In this document: positions 23,799-30,874 of the stretch, piece by piece
Layout of the letters: every line of letters starts with the position of its first letter
Position numbering within the stretch: position 1 is the first letter of the stretch
Position numbers and translations under genes: made by a program
The notes under the pieces: model-generated
What the model saw: the letters and a program-made list of their open reading frames with translations, nothing else
Database searches by the model: none
What the model was told of the DNA's origin: nothing
Assembly: GCF_900100315.1 (NCBI RefSeq)
Contig: NZ_FNFF01000028.1
Coordinates: forward strand, 1 to 39,380
From: Streptomyces indicus
Lineage (GTDB): Bacteria > Actinomycetota > Actinomycetes > Streptomycetales > Streptomycetaceae
Reading direction: 5' to 3'
DNA length: 39,380 bases

Positions 23799-23830
23799 TC
23801 CGGGCCGCCCCTTCGGTTCTCCCCGGCTCA

Positions 23831-23875
23831 TTGCCTGAGAGGTGTAGCTACACCTTAAACTGGTGTAGCTACACC
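23831..23875. promoter_or_regulatory. Divergent promoter with two identical 14-bp palindromic operators
   Basis: GGTGTAGCTACACC occurs perfectly at 23841-23854 and 23862-23875, 21 bp apart start to start (two helical turns), around an AT-rich centre. For the plus strand, TTGCCT (23831-23836) and TAAACT (23856-23861) are plausible -35/-10 elements, so the first palindrome lies between them and the second covers the start. A related GGTAGCTACACC lies at 23913-23924 inside the first codons of the RHH gene. Likely autoregulation by the RHH protein. Confidence 0.75.
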
Positions 23876-23904
23876 GAGCAAGTAGGCCGACGAAAGGGCA
23901 GAAG

Positions 23905-24156
23905 ATGACGCAGGTAGCTACACCCGAATACAGTCGGGCCATGTCGCCGAACCAGCCGAGGACCCCCGCCCGTCAGATGCGCATCGGGAGCGAGTGGTAC
24001 GACTTCGACCTCGCTGTGAAGGCGCAGGGCAGCGAGCGCGCGGCGGTGGTGCGTGCGTTCATCGACTGGTACATCCGGCGCCCCGGCGCCGAACTCCCTG
24101 AGAGGCCCGATTCGGCGTACTGGCACAGCGCCGAGACCGAGACGGGCGGGGCGTAG
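23905..24156 (+). CDS. Ribbon-helix-helix-type DNA-binding regulator
   Basis: An 83-residue protein starting MTQVATPEYSRAMSPNQP, with AAAGGG ahead of ATG 23905; an in-frame ATG at 23941 is an alternative. Residues about 20-55 (Q-M-R-I-G-S-E-W-Y-D-F-D-L-A-V-K...S-E-R-A-A-V-V-R-A-F-I-D-W-Y-I-R-R) fit a beta strand followed by two helices, as in Arc/CopG/MetJ-like regulators and many antitoxins. It sits directly downstream of the twin palindromes, whose short symmetric form suits RHH dimers. It is translationally coupled (TAGTG) to the nuclease-antitoxin fusion gene. Autoregulation is inference. Confidence 0.65.
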   Translation: MTQVATPEYSRAMSPNQPRTPARQMRIGSEWYDFDLAVKAQGSERAAVVRAFIDWYIRRPGAELPERPDSAYWHSAETETGGA

Positions 24157-24647
24157 TGCGCTCTCATCCGCATCTGTCGACCAAGCGCACCGCCCTGTAC
24201 CGCCTGTACGACGCCGCCGGCGTGCTGCTGTACGTCGGGATCACTCACGATCCCGACGCACGATGGGCGTCGCACGCAGCTACAAAGCCATGGTGGGGCG
24301 ACGTCGAGCGTCGGGTGCTGGAATGGCACGACTCTCGGGACGCGGCGGAAGTGGCCGAGGTCGAGACGATCCGCACTGAGCTGCCGCGGTACAACGTCGC
24401 CGCCTCGCCGCTTGCCCCCGGGCCGCGGACGCTCGATAGCTCCGAACTGCCCGTATCAGAAGCGAAAGGCAACCTGTCGAGCGTTGCGCGTCGCGTTGCC
24501 AGCGGGCGCCTTGTCTGGCTCGTAGGCCGCGGCCGAGCGCGAACGCGGCAGGCTGCCCTCGTGCCGGTCGAGATCGGCGAGCTTGTCGACCAGGCCGGCG
24601 GGCCGGACGCGGCGGCCGCGATCCTTCGGGAGCACGCCGCGAAGTAG
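24156..24647 (+). CDS. GIY-YIG nuclease domain fused to a Phd/YefM-like antitoxin domain
   Basis: A 163-residue protein, GTG start sharing a base with the previous stop. Residues about 13-85 are a GIY-YIG nuclease: L-Y-R-L-Y-D-A-A-G-V-L-L-Y-V-G-I-T with the paired Tyr motifs, catalytic-type R36, a following W-x-S-H, E70 in V-E-T-I, and N80 in P-R-Y-N. Residues about 97-145 read like the N-terminal DNA-binding part of Phd/YefM antitoxins: L-P-V-S-E-A-K-G-N-L-S-S-V-A-R-R-V-A, a basic turn, then A-A-L-V-P-V-E. All main GIY-YIG residues are kept, so cleavage activity is plausible. A role as targeted nuclease, toxin-antitoxin variant or exclusion factor is inference. A strong terminator follows. 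Confidence 0.75.
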   Translation: MRSHPHLSTKRTALYRLYDAAGVLLYVGITHDPDARWASHAATKPWWGDVERRVLEWHDSRDAAEVAEVETIRTELPRYNVAASPLAPGPRTLDSSELPVSEAKGNLSSVARRVASGRLVWLVGRGRARTRQAALVPVEIGELVDQAGGPDAAAAILREHAAK

Positions 24648-24666
24648 CCGGCCACCGGACCGGGCG

Positions 24667-24707
24667 AGCCGCTGTCGCACCCCAACGCGGGAACGACAGC
24701 GGCTTTT
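24667..24707 (+). terminator. Rho-independent terminator of the RHH/GIY-YIG operon
   Basis: A perfect 11-bp stem, AGCCGCTGTCG (24667-24677) and CGACAGCGGCT (24694-24704), followed by a run of T (24704-24707) on the plus strand. It isolates this plus-strand island from the opposing early operon. Confidence 0.88.
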
Positions 24708-24713
24708 GTGTGC

Positions 24714-25559
24714 CTATGCGGCCCGTGCGGCGGCGCGCTGTCGGCGCCGGGCCTCGGCTCGCTTGCGCCGCTGCTCGGCCGCGGCGAGGGCCTGTTCGAG
24801 GGCGACGAGCTCGTGCGGCGCCGCCCACGTGCGGCGCCCCTCGACGACCGGCACCGGGGCGCCACAGTCGTAACCGTTCTCGCAGGTCACGGCGTCCGCA
24901 TCACTACCGCCGCGGTGCATCGTGAGCGTGGCGCCGCACCACGGGCACGGCCGGTCGTCCATCGGGTATGCGCGCCGCTGCTCGATCCCGACGGTCCGCT
25001 CGATTCGTCGCGCCGCCTCACGAGCGATACGGCCGATGCGGGCGCGCTGCGCCTCGTCGAGCGGGAGGAACGGACCGGCCTCGTCGTGCAGTCGCGCGAG
25101 CAGCCACTCGGCGGCCCGCGGCGCGGTGCGCTGCTCGCTCAGGTTGTACCGCCACCGCCGCTCGTCTGCGGCGTCGCGCATCGCGAGCAGTTCGAGGTCG
25201 AGGGCGGCCGCGTCGCCGGCGACCGCGCGGCGCGGCGGGGTGATCGGGGACCGTTGCACCTCGGCGGCGATCTCGTCGGCGAGCGAGCAGAGCGTGACCT
25301 CGACGGCGCGGCAGGCGTCGACGACGTGCAGCCGCAGCGGGGCGGGCTGCTCGGCGAGCACGAGGTGCTCGCGCTCGGGGGCCGCCGCGGCGCGGTCGAG
25401 GGCGGCCTCGGCGGCGTCGTGCGCATCGAGGGCGCGCAGGTACTCGGCCCCGGTGCGGGGCCGAGCGGTGTCGATCAGGTCTCGCATGTGCTGCCAGTGG
25501 TCGAGGACGACGCGCAGGTCGTCGGCGGCGATACGGGCGGGGCGGGCGGTGTGCTGCAT
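24714..25559 (-). CDS. Hypothetical helical protein with C-terminal zinc ribbon
   Basis: A 281-residue protein starting MQHTARPARIAADDLRV, chosen for AGGAG 10 bases before ATG 25559. It is mostly alpha-helical with many Ala, Arg and Glu. Near residue 205 it has C-P-W-C-G-A-T-L-T, then C-E-N-G-Y-D-C-G, a four-Cys zinc site, followed by a long basic helix (A-E-Q-R-R-K-R-A-E-A-R-R-R-Q-R). I do not recognise a family with a known role. It ends just before the terminator of the opposing operon. Confidence 0.6.
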   Translation of the reverse strand: MQHTARPARIAADDLRVVLDHWQHMRDLIDTARPRTGAEYLRALDAHDAAEAALDRAAAAPEREHLVLAEQPAPLRLHVVDACRAVEVTLCSLADEIAAEVQRSPITPPRRAVAGDAAALDLELLAMRDAADERRWRYNLSEQRTAPRAAEWLLARLHDEAGPFLPLDEAQRARIGRIAREAARRIERTVGIEQRRAYPMDDRPCPWCGATLTMHRGGSDADAVTCENGYDCGAPVPVVEGRRTWAAPHELVALEQALAAAEQRRKRAEARRRQRAAARAA

Positions 25560-25656
25560 GGTGTGCGCTCCTGGTGGTGCGACGGGGCGTAGGGTGATCA
25601 CACCGCGTATGGGGCGCCCCGGATTGCTTGCCGGCATGGGGCGCCCTGCTTGTGTT

Positions 25657-25785
25657 TCAGCGGCGCCGCGGGGGCGCCTCGGGGCGGGTACGGGACAAGG
25701 GGGCGGGGTCGCGGCGGCACGCCCACCAGCCGAGGGGCACGCACGAGACGGCCCAGACGGCGACGACGACCAGGACGACGGTCAT
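25657..25785 (-). CDS. Small single-span membrane protein
   Basis: A 42-residue protein starting MTVVLVVVAVWAVSCVPLGW, then a charged tail C-R-R-D-P-A-P-L-S-R-T-R-P. The start overlaps the stop of the gene before it (ATGA), exactly like its neighbours, which supports it as real despite its size. One hydrophobic helix spans residues about 2-22. Candidate roles are holin-like or membrane-modulating, but nothing in the sequence decides. It lies in the early operon, not a lysis module. Confidence 0.55.
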   Translation of the reverse strand: MTVVLVVVAVWAVSCVPLGWWACRRDPAPLSRTRPEAPPRRR

Positions 25786-26219
25786 CGGCCGGCCTTGTCG
25801 GCGAGCGGCCGCACGGTGGCGGGCACCGCGGCGTCGAGCTCGGCGTCGTCGACGACGGCCGCGGTCGACGTCCACCGCAGCACGCGGCACTCGGCGCCCG
25901 ACAGCGAGGCCGATATCGCATCGCGGGTGGTGCGGGCGGCGGCCGGGGTGCGCAGCGCGAACGCCATTGGCACCCACGCCCACCGGTCGCGCCGGGCGCC
26001 CGCTTGCAGCCGTGCCTCGACGGTGTACTCGACGTCGCCCTCGGGCAGTTCGGCGAGCTGCTGCGCGTCGCCCCAATGGGGTTCGTCCTCGACGACGGGG
26101 TCGAGGTGCTCGCGGCAGTCGGCGCAGCGTCGCGACTTCACGAACCCGGCCGGGCTCTGGTGTTCGCCGGTCACCTCCCACGACTCGTGTGCGCACTGCT
26201 CGTCGTCGGGTGTGCTCAT
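25782..26219 (-). CDS. Hypothetical protein with CxxC...zinc-knuckle-like N-terminus
   Basis: A 145-residue protein starting MSTPDDEQCAHESWEVTG. An upstream ATG at 26243 overlaps the preceding stop and would add 8 residues, but AGGAG is placed correctly for 26219. C-A-H near the start, then R-R-C-A-D-C-R-E-H-L, may bind one zinc. The rest contains Y-T-V-E-A-R-L-Q-A-G and R-D-A-I-S-A-S-L-S-G-A-E-C-R-V-L. No named family. Confidence 0.55.
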   Translation of the reverse strand: MSTPDDEQCAHESWEVTGEHQSPAGFVKSRRCADCREHLDPVVEDEPHWGDAQQLAELPEGDVEYTVEARLQAGARRDRWAWVPMAFALRTPAAARTTRDAISASLSGAECRVLRWTSTAAVVDDAELDAAVPATVRPLADKAGR

Positions 26220-26239
26220 GGGTGTCGCTCCTGTGTCGG

Positions 26240-27106
26240 TCATGCCGCGACCCCGAAGATCGCCGCGAAGAGCTCGTTCGTCCGCTCGCGCATGGGCCGG
26301 TCCTGCAAGCACGGGCCGGCCACGCACAGCGGCACGTCGCACGCCCGCGTCACCCGGCCCTCGGGCTCACGGCCGGTGTGCAGACGGAGGGCGAGGCGGG
26401 CCGCCGTGACGGTCGTTCCGCGCCACGACACGACCGGGGTGCCGTTCGCCCGCGTCCCGCCCCACACGAGGTGCCCGCCGTCCACAGGCTGTGCGTAGCG
26501 GCGAAACGCTTCTTCCCACGAGCGGGCAGGCTTCAAGGGCTGCACCTCGGGCAGCAGCGCCCGGTCGTCCTTGTCGGGGAACTTCGCGAGGTACTTGCAG
26601 CGGGCGCAGTACGCGGTGCCGTCCGGCTCGAACCGGCCGTGCTCGGCGCGTTCGTGGCCGTACCGGCACCGGCCAGTGAGCGGCCCCGGGTGCAACTCGG
26701 CCCGCGCGGCGAGGCGTTCGGCCTCGTCCTGCACGTGCGCGGGGGCGACGCAGTGCTTCACGCCGCACTCGGCCTTGACGTAGCCCTGCGCGTCGCGGCC
26801 GGTCCGCATGCGGAACGCGACCGCGGCCGGGCTGTACGACTGTTCGCGGTACCGCATCACGGGCGTGCCGCTGCTCGACCCGCGCTCGCCGGTCCACTCG
26901 ACGTGCCCGCCGTCGGCGGCCCGGGTGTTCGCCGCCCACTTCTCGTCGAGCGTCTGCACACGCTGCACGATGTTCGGCAGCCCGAGGCCGCGCCGGATGC
27001 GGGCGACGGCGTGCCGGTCGGTGTGCAGCCGGCGCCCGATCTCACCGTTACTCAACCCTTCGCGCAGCAGCCGCGCGATTGCGTCGTGCTTCGGGTGCGT
27101 CCTCAT
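26240..27106 (-). CDS. HTH protein with two tandem HNH-like modules
   Basis: A 288-residue protein. Residues about 8-45 form a helix-turn-helix (I-A-R-L-L-R-E-G-L-S-N-G-E-I-G-R-R-L). A module of about 60 residues appears twice (66-127 and 209-269), sharing D-G-G-H-x-x-W-x-G, G-T-P-V, A-A-x-x-A-x-R-x-x-T-G-R and C-x4-C-V-A. The first copy ends C-V-A-P-A-H-V-Q-D, as in HNH_3 homing-type nucleases; in the second the His is replaced (C-V-A-G-P-C-L-Q-D). Between them lie C-R-Y-G-H and C-A-R-C, likely zinc ligands. Nuclease activity of copy 1 is plausible; copy 2 looks degenerate. It is coupled to both neighbours by ATGA overlaps. Confidence 0.65.
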   Translation of the reverse strand: MRTHPKHDAIARLLREGLSNGEIGRRLHTDRHAVARIRRGLGLPNIVQRVQTLDEKWAANTRAADGGHVEWTGERGSSSGTPVMRYREQSYSPAAVAFRMRTGRDAQGYVKAECGVKHCVAPAHVQDEAERLAARAELHPGPLTGRCRYGHERAEHGRFEPDGTAYCARCKYLAKFPDKDDRALLPEVQPLKPARSWEEAFRRYAQPVDGGHLVWGGTRANGTPVVSWRGTTVTAARLALRLHTGREPEGRVTRACDVPLCVAGPCLQDRPMRERTNELFAAIFGVAA

Positions 27107-27450
27107 GCGTCGCCGCCCTTCCGGCCGGCCGCGGGCATGAACCGGGCGATGTTCCGGATCGCGTGCGCCTCGGCGAGGTCCCATGCGTGATGCGCGTCGG
27201 TGATGATGCGGTGCCGCTGCTCGATCAGCGTGTGATGCGCCGCGACCGCCTCGGGCAGCGACGTCGGCTCGGGGTTGCCGAGGTGCGCCTCGATCCGGCC
27301 GACGGCGGCCCGGTCGAGGATCGCGTCGAGCTCGGCAAAGAGCGGCGCATCGGTGTGCGGCTGCTTGTGGCGCCACATGCGGATTTCGTCGAGGGCGGCG
27401 CGGCAGACGCGTTCGACGCGCTCGCCGGTCTGCTCGGGTTGGGTGGTCAT
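27103..27450 (-). CDS. Hypothetical helical protein
   Basis: A 115-residue protein starting MTTQPEQTGERVERVCRA, chosen because GAGG lies just before ATG 27450 rather than before the upstream ATG 27471. It is nearly all alpha-helical with several His (H-A-W-D-L-A-E-A-H-A-I-R-N-I-A) and no clear motif. It overlaps the following gene by four bases. Function unknown. Confidence 0.5.
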   Translation of the reverse strand: MTTQPEQTGERVERVCRAALDEIRMWRHKQPHTDAPLFAELDAILDRAAVGRIEAHLGNPEPTSLPEAVAAHHTLIEQRHRIITDAHHAWDLAEAHAIRNIARFMPAAGRKGGDA

Positions 27451-27480
27451 GGTTCCTCGCGGGGTGTTCATGGCGGGCGG

Positions 27481-27678
27481 TTACAGGGGGCGCAGGTCGT
27501 CGACTGCGCGGTACGGGTCGATCTCGTGCGGGGACCGGGTCGCGGGGCGGGCGTATCCGGCGAGCGGGTTGTCGGGGCCGGGGTCCTCGTACAGCTCGGC
27601 GAGGTCGTCGTCGCTCATCTCGGCGAGCGCGTCGAGCTCGTCGTCGTCGAGGTCGTCGGCGTCGAACTCGACGGTCAT
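27481..27678 (-). CDS. Small acidic protein
   Basis: A 65-residue protein starting MTVEFDADDLDDDELDAL, with more than a quarter Asp/Glu, continuing A-E-M-S-D-D-D-L-A-E-L-Y-E. Its start overlaps the previous stop (ATGA). Very acidic small early proteins can be DNA mimics (anti-restriction, Ocr/ArdA-like in charge only), but no homology is recognised, so this stays an idea. Confidence 0.55.
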   Translation of the reverse strand: MTVEFDADDLDDDELDALAEMSDDDLAELYEDPGPDNPLAGYARPATRSPHEIDPYRAVDDLRPL

Positions 27679-28202
27679 GCCGCGTCCCCGGGCCGGGTCG
27701 TGAGCCACGGGCCGAGGGCAGCGAGGACGGCGTCGACCCGTCCCTCGGTCCGGTCCGCGACGCACCGGCACGGCGCGGTGCGGGTGCAGTTCGGGCACGG
27801 CACCGGCCGCCGCAGCGCGTGATCGAGCACGCGGCGCAGCACGAGCGGCGCGGCCGCCGGGTCGAGCGGCGCCCCGCCGTCGCCGGCGGGCACCGGCTGC
27901 TCGTCGTCCTGGTCGACGAACACGACCTCGGTCGCGCCCTGGTGACCGTGGATCGCCTCGACCGAGACGCGGCCGCGATCCCAGAACACGACGCTCGGAT
28001 GCTCACCGCGCCACCGGATCGACGCCGTGCCGTCCGGCCACAGCACGCCGTCGGCGACGTCGCCGGTCCCGCTGATGCCGGACACGTCCACGCGGCGGCG
28101 CAGCACGAACCGGCGCGGCGGCGCGAGTTGCTCGTCGGCGTGCACGATCCGCGCGCCAATGAACTGCGGGCCGGGCGCGATCTGCGAAAGGTCGTCGGTC
28201 AT
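27675..28202 (-). CDS. Hypothetical protein with C-terminal Cys pair cluster
   Basis: A 175-residue protein starting MTDDLSQIAPGPQFIGAR. The N-terminal two thirds look beta-rich (R-R-F-V-L-R-R-R-V-D-V-S-G-I-S-G, S-I-R-W-R-G-E-H-P-S-V-V-F-W). The C-terminal part has C-P-N-C-T-R-T-A-P-C-R-C-V, a tight four-Cys cluster likely to bind zinc. It is coupled at both ends by ATGA overlaps. No known family recalled. Confidence 0.55.
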   Translation of the reverse strand: MTDDLSQIAPGPQFIGARIVHADEQLAPPRRFVLRRRVDVSGISGTGDVADGVLWPDGTASIRWRGEHPSVVFWDRGRVSVEAIHGHQGATEVVFVDQDDEQPVPAGDGGAPLDPAAAPLVLRRVLDHALRRPVPCPNCTRTAPCRCVADRTEGRVDAVLAALGPWLTTRPGDAA

Positions 28203-28399
28203 CGGGTGCCCCCTTCGGTAAGTGCCGCGAGCTGCGGCTCGGCGGTGATCTGCCAGCCCTGCGCCGCGAGCGCGCGCACCGCGTGCCGGGCCTGCGTCGC
28301 CGGGGTGGCATTCGGGTAGTCGGCGACGGCGTCCTCGATGGCGGCCGCGATGACCGCGACACACGCGTCGGCGATCGGCTGCTCGGCGGCGGCGGTCAT
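28199..28399 (-). CDS. Small hypothetical protein
   Basis: A 66-residue protein starting MTAAAEQPIADACVAVIA, alanine-rich and helical, with A-V-R-A-L-A-A-Q-G-W-Q-I in the second half. It starts on the stop of the replication-associated gene upstream and ends in the start of the next (ATGA at both junctions), so it belongs to the operon. Function unknown. Confidence 0.5.
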   Translation of the reverse strand: MTAAAEQPIADACVAVIAAAIEDAVADYPNATPATQARHAVRALAAQGWQITAEPQLAALTEGGTR

Positions 28400-29031
28400 G
28401 CGGCGGCCCCTTGCTGCGCGGCGTACGCGTCGCGGCGCGAGGGGTGCGTGCCGGTCATCGGCCGGCCGCGCTTCGTCGTTTGGCACGGCCGGTGCGGGGC
28501 CGCCTCGCACGCGGGGCAGCCGACGGCGAGTTCGGGCGGTCCGGTGGGCCCGGCGGGCTTGTCGCGCTTGGGGAAGAGCGCGGCCTTCGCGGCGAGGTAC
28601 CCCTCGGTCGCCGGGGCCGCCTCGACGGTGCGACCGACCCGGCCGACGAGCTCGGGCAACTCGCGCGGCTGCTCGGCCCCGGTCATGACCGCCGTACGGC
28701 CGGCCCGCAGCGCGGCAACGTAGGCGTTGCCGTACTTGTCGTCGGGGTCGAGCTCGGGGTGATGGCTCGGCTCGAACGTGCCCACCTGCCGCGACAGGCG
28801 CTCGCGGACGGTGTCCCGCCACCGCGCCGTAATGTCCTTCGGCATGATCGGATAGGCGCTCTCGGCGTAGTGCCGGCCGACCGCCTCGCCCGCGTAGTCG
28901 AGGGGTACCTCGCTCAGCGCGACGGCCCACATGCGGACCTGCGCTTTCTGCTCGGCCTCGTCGGTCTTCACGACCCGGTCGTCGACGAGGCTGATCTCGC
29001 CGAGCAGCCTGATCACTTCCTGTACGTCCAC
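28396..29031 (-). CDS. Replication-associated protein with C-terminal zinc finger
   Basis: A 211-residue protein with GTG start 3 bases after the replication initiator stop. The N-terminal part (V-I-R-L-L-G-E-I-S-L-V-D-D-R, A-L-S-E-V-P-L-D-Y-A, Y-P-I-M-P-K-D-I-T-A-R-W-R) matches the helical pattern of phage helicase-loader/replisome-organiser type proteins of actinophages. The C-terminus has G-C-P-A-C-E-A-A-P-H-R-P-C ... T-H-P-S-R-R, the phage zinc-finger pattern CPxC-x5-PC-x-H-x-x-R. It probably works with the upstream initiator to load the host DnaB helicase. That is inference from pairing and position. Confidence 0.6.
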   Translation of the reverse strand: MDVQEVIRLLGEISLVDDRVVKTDEAEQKAQVRMWAVALSEVPLDYAGEAVGRHYAESAYPIMPKDITARWRDTVRERLSRQVGTFEPSHHPELDPDDKYGNAYVAALRAGRTAVMTGAEQPRELPELVGRVGRTVEAAPATEGYLAAKAALFPKRDKPAGPTGPPELAVGCPACEAAPHRPCQTTKRGRPMTGTHPSRRDAYAAQQGAAA

Positions 29032-29033
29032 TG

Positions 29034-29795
29034 TCAGACCTCCCCGGTCTGCTCGAACAGCCGCGCCAGTCCGGCGCGCTGCTGCTGTCCCTTGGTCTGC
29101 GGGGCGTTGAACGGCACGACGACCCCGCCGCCCGGGGGCGGGTCGGTGCGTTCGTTCTCGGCCCACTGCTGCCACCGACCGCCCCACGCGACGGCGCACG
29201 TACGGTCGTCGAGCTGCCGCTGCACGAACTTGCGGGTGACGGCGGCGAGTTGCTGGTCGGTGAGCTGCTCGCGGCCGGATTCGGCGCGGGCGAGCTGCGC
29301 GGCCCGCACGTCCGCCTCGCTCGGCTGCCAGTCGGCGGGGATCGGCTGCGCGCGGTTGTGCCCGGTGCCGTTCGCGCCCGGCGTCTCGTCGAGGCGGGGC
29401 TGCCGCGGGGCGCCGCCCGGTCCGCCGTCGCCCCCGGCGCCGCCCGCACGCTGCCGCCGCTTCTTCTCCGCCTCGCGTTCCTTGCGGCCCTGCACCTGCG
29501 CGCGGGTGGGGTTGTATTCGAGGTAGTCGTGAATCGCGTACTCGTCCGGCCCCGGCTGCGCGCACTTCGGATGCGTGCAGGTGTGCCCGCGCTCGTGCCA
29601 CAGCCCGACCGTGACCAACTTCGTGATCTGCGTCTTCGAGCCGTACATGCGCGCGACGGCGCCGGGCACGATGCCGTCGGTCAAGTGCTGCGCCGCGTAC
29701 GTCCCGCAGCGCAGCCACAACCCGAGCGCGGCGTTCCCCGCGGCGACCACCTTCGGGTGGCTGTGGGCGCTGTCGTCGACGGCGAACCAAGACAT
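29034..29795 (-). CDS. Phage replication initiator / DnaD-like winged-helix protein
   Basis: A 253-residue protein starting MSWFAVDDSAHSHPKVVAAG, with AAGGAG before the ATG. The opening pattern W-F-x-V-D-D-x-x-H-S-H-P-K-V, then G-L-W-L-R-C-G-T-Y, H-L-T-D-G-I-V-P, and Y-A-I-H-D-Y-L-E-Y-N-P-T-R is highly conserved among actinophage replication initiation proteins. The middle is a Gly/Pro-rich linker, and a C-terminal helical domain ends W-G-G-R-W-Q-Q-W-A. It is presumed to bind the phage origin, which may be inside or next to the gene. It precedes the zinc-finger partner by 2 bases. Confidence 0.8.
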   Translation of the reverse strand: MSWFAVDDSAHSHPKVVAAGNAALGLWLRCGTYAAQHLTDGIVPGAVARMYGSKTQITKLVTVGLWHERGHTCTHPKCAQPGPDEYAIHDYLEYNPTRAQVQGRKEREAEKKRRQRAGGAGGDGGPGGAPRQPRLDETPGANGTGHNRAQPIPADWQPSEADVRAAQLARAESGREQLTDQQLAAVTRKFVQRQLDDRTCAVAWGGRWQQWAENERTDPPPGGGVVVPFNAPQTKGQQQRAGLARLFEQTGEV

Positions 29796-29808
29796 GGGGG
29801 TGAGCTCC

Positions 29809-30159
29809 TTAGACGAGGGCGATCTGACCCTCGGGAACCGAGGACGTGCGGGCGGCGCGGGGCCGCGGCGGTGCGGCCGCGGGGGCGGTGCACTGGTGGT
29901 CGATCACGTGGGGGTGTGGGCAGGCGGCCCGGTGAGAGGGCCCGGACCACACCAGGTCGGGCCCGTCCGCGCGGCGGCGCAGGCACCAGTCGAGGCGGTT
30001 CGGCTCGCGCAGCTCGGCGGCGGCGGCCGCGGTCAACTCGGCGACGTCGGCGGTCACATCGAGTGCCGCGCGACGTCCGACGAGCTGCCGCAGAACCGTT
30101 TGCCCGCAGCGGCACCGCGTACGGCGCGCGCCGTTGCTGCTGCGCGAGGGCCGGGTCAT
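29809..30159 (-). CDS. Hypothetical basic protein with zinc-binding Cys/His
   Basis: A 116-residue protein starting MTRPSRSSNGARRTRCRC. The C-R-C-G at about 16-19 and later W-C-L-R-R and A-A-C-P-H-P-H-V-I-D-H-Q-C may form a zinc site. In actinophages a short protein of this style (R-C-x-C-G...L-D-W-C-L) precedes the replication initiator. It overlaps the neighbouring gene (ATGA). Function unknown. Confidence 0.55.
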   Translation of the reverse strand: MTRPSRSSNGARRTRCRCGQTVLRQLVGRRAALDVTADVAELTAAAAAELREPNRLDWCLRRRADGPDLVWSGPSHRAACPHPHVIDHQCTAPAAAPPRPRAARTSSVPEGQIALV

Positions 30160-30593
30160 CCGTACTGCTCGACTCGGGTGCCGTGGCGCTTGCGGTCGAG
30201 GTGCGCCTGATACTCCGACTCGGTCGGATGCTCGGCGAGGGCATCGGCGACGGCGTCCTCGGCGTCGTGCGCGCCGGGGCCGAGCTCGTCGAGGGTGTCG
30301 TTCATCTTGCGGCGGCGCATCATCGCGCGCATGACCTCGGCGACGAGCTGCGCCTGCCGGTCGTCCTGCGCGACCTCGGCGAGGGTGATGCGCACCTTCA
30401 CCTGCGGGTCTTTGTCCTCGCCGTCCGCGTGCCCGGTGTACGACTTCGAGGTGAGTTGCACGATCGCGAAGACGCTCGTGCCGGGCCGCTCGAACAACCC
30501 GCGCCGCTGATCGGCGGTGAGAGCCATCTGCAAAAACCCGGCCCCGCTGTCGACCTTCACCTCGACCTCGGCCTCATTGTCGATCTTCGGCAT
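30156..30593 (-). CDS. Hypothetical early protein
   Basis: A 145-residue protein starting MPKIDNEAEVEVKVDSGA, with GGAAG ahead of ATG 30593. The N-terminal half is beta-type (F-A-I-V-Q-L-T-S-K-S-Y, V-K-V-R-I-T-L-A-E-V-A), the C-terminal half helical with R-R-R-K-M-N-D-T. The pattern 'V-K-V-R-I-T-L-A-E-V-A-Q-D-D-R-Q-A-Q-L' resembles small conserved actinophage early proteins of unknown role. It lies between a Cys-containing protein and the initiator group. Confidence 0.55.
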   Translation of the reverse strand: MPKIDNEAEVEVKVDSGAGFLQMALTADQRRGLFERPGTSVFAIVQLTSKSYTGHADGEDKDPQVKVRITLAEVAQDDRQAQLVAEVMRAMMRRRKMNDTLDELGPGAHDAEDAVADALAEHPTESEYQAHLDRKRHGTRVEQYG

Positions 30594-30598
30594 GGGTG

Positions 30599-30874
30599 TC
30601 ACTTCCTTCGCTTGCTGTCTCGCTGAATCCGGCGGGCCGACCGCAGCGCGGCCCGCTTACGCACGTGGGGGTTGGGGCAGTCGTCGCGCATGTGGCGCTC
30701 GGCCCGGATCACGAGGGACGCGACCGCGTCGTAACCGACGGCGTCCTCGGGCGGCAGCCCGCACGAGCACGCGAAGTCAGCCGAGGCGAGGCTCTTCGCC
30801 TTCGCGTGATCGAGGCGCACCCGCAGCCCGTAGCCCGGGTGCGGGCCGCATATCGACGGGCCGATGCCGCTCAT
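30599..30874 (-). CDS. Small Cys-containing hypothetical protein
   Basis: A 91-residue protein starting MSGIGPSICGPHPGYGLR. C-x-x-H-P and F-A-C-S-C-G, then D-D-C-P-N-P-H, suggest a zinc site, and the C-terminus is strongly basic (R-R-I-Q-R-D-S-K-R-R-K), compatible with nucleic acid binding. The start overlaps the RuvC-like gene stop (ATGA). No family name recalled. Confidence 0.55.
   Translation of the reverse strand: MSGIGPSICGPHPGYGLRVRLDHAKAKSLASADFACSCGLPPEDAVGYDAVASLVIRAERHMRDDCPNPHVRKRAALRSARRIQRDSKRRK

Noticed and set aside
26240..28159. A 639-codon frame extending the HTH/HNH-like gene upstream
   Set aside because: The extension before 27106 is Arg/Pro-rich and antisense-like, and ATG 27106 has the ATGA overlap shared by its neighbours.
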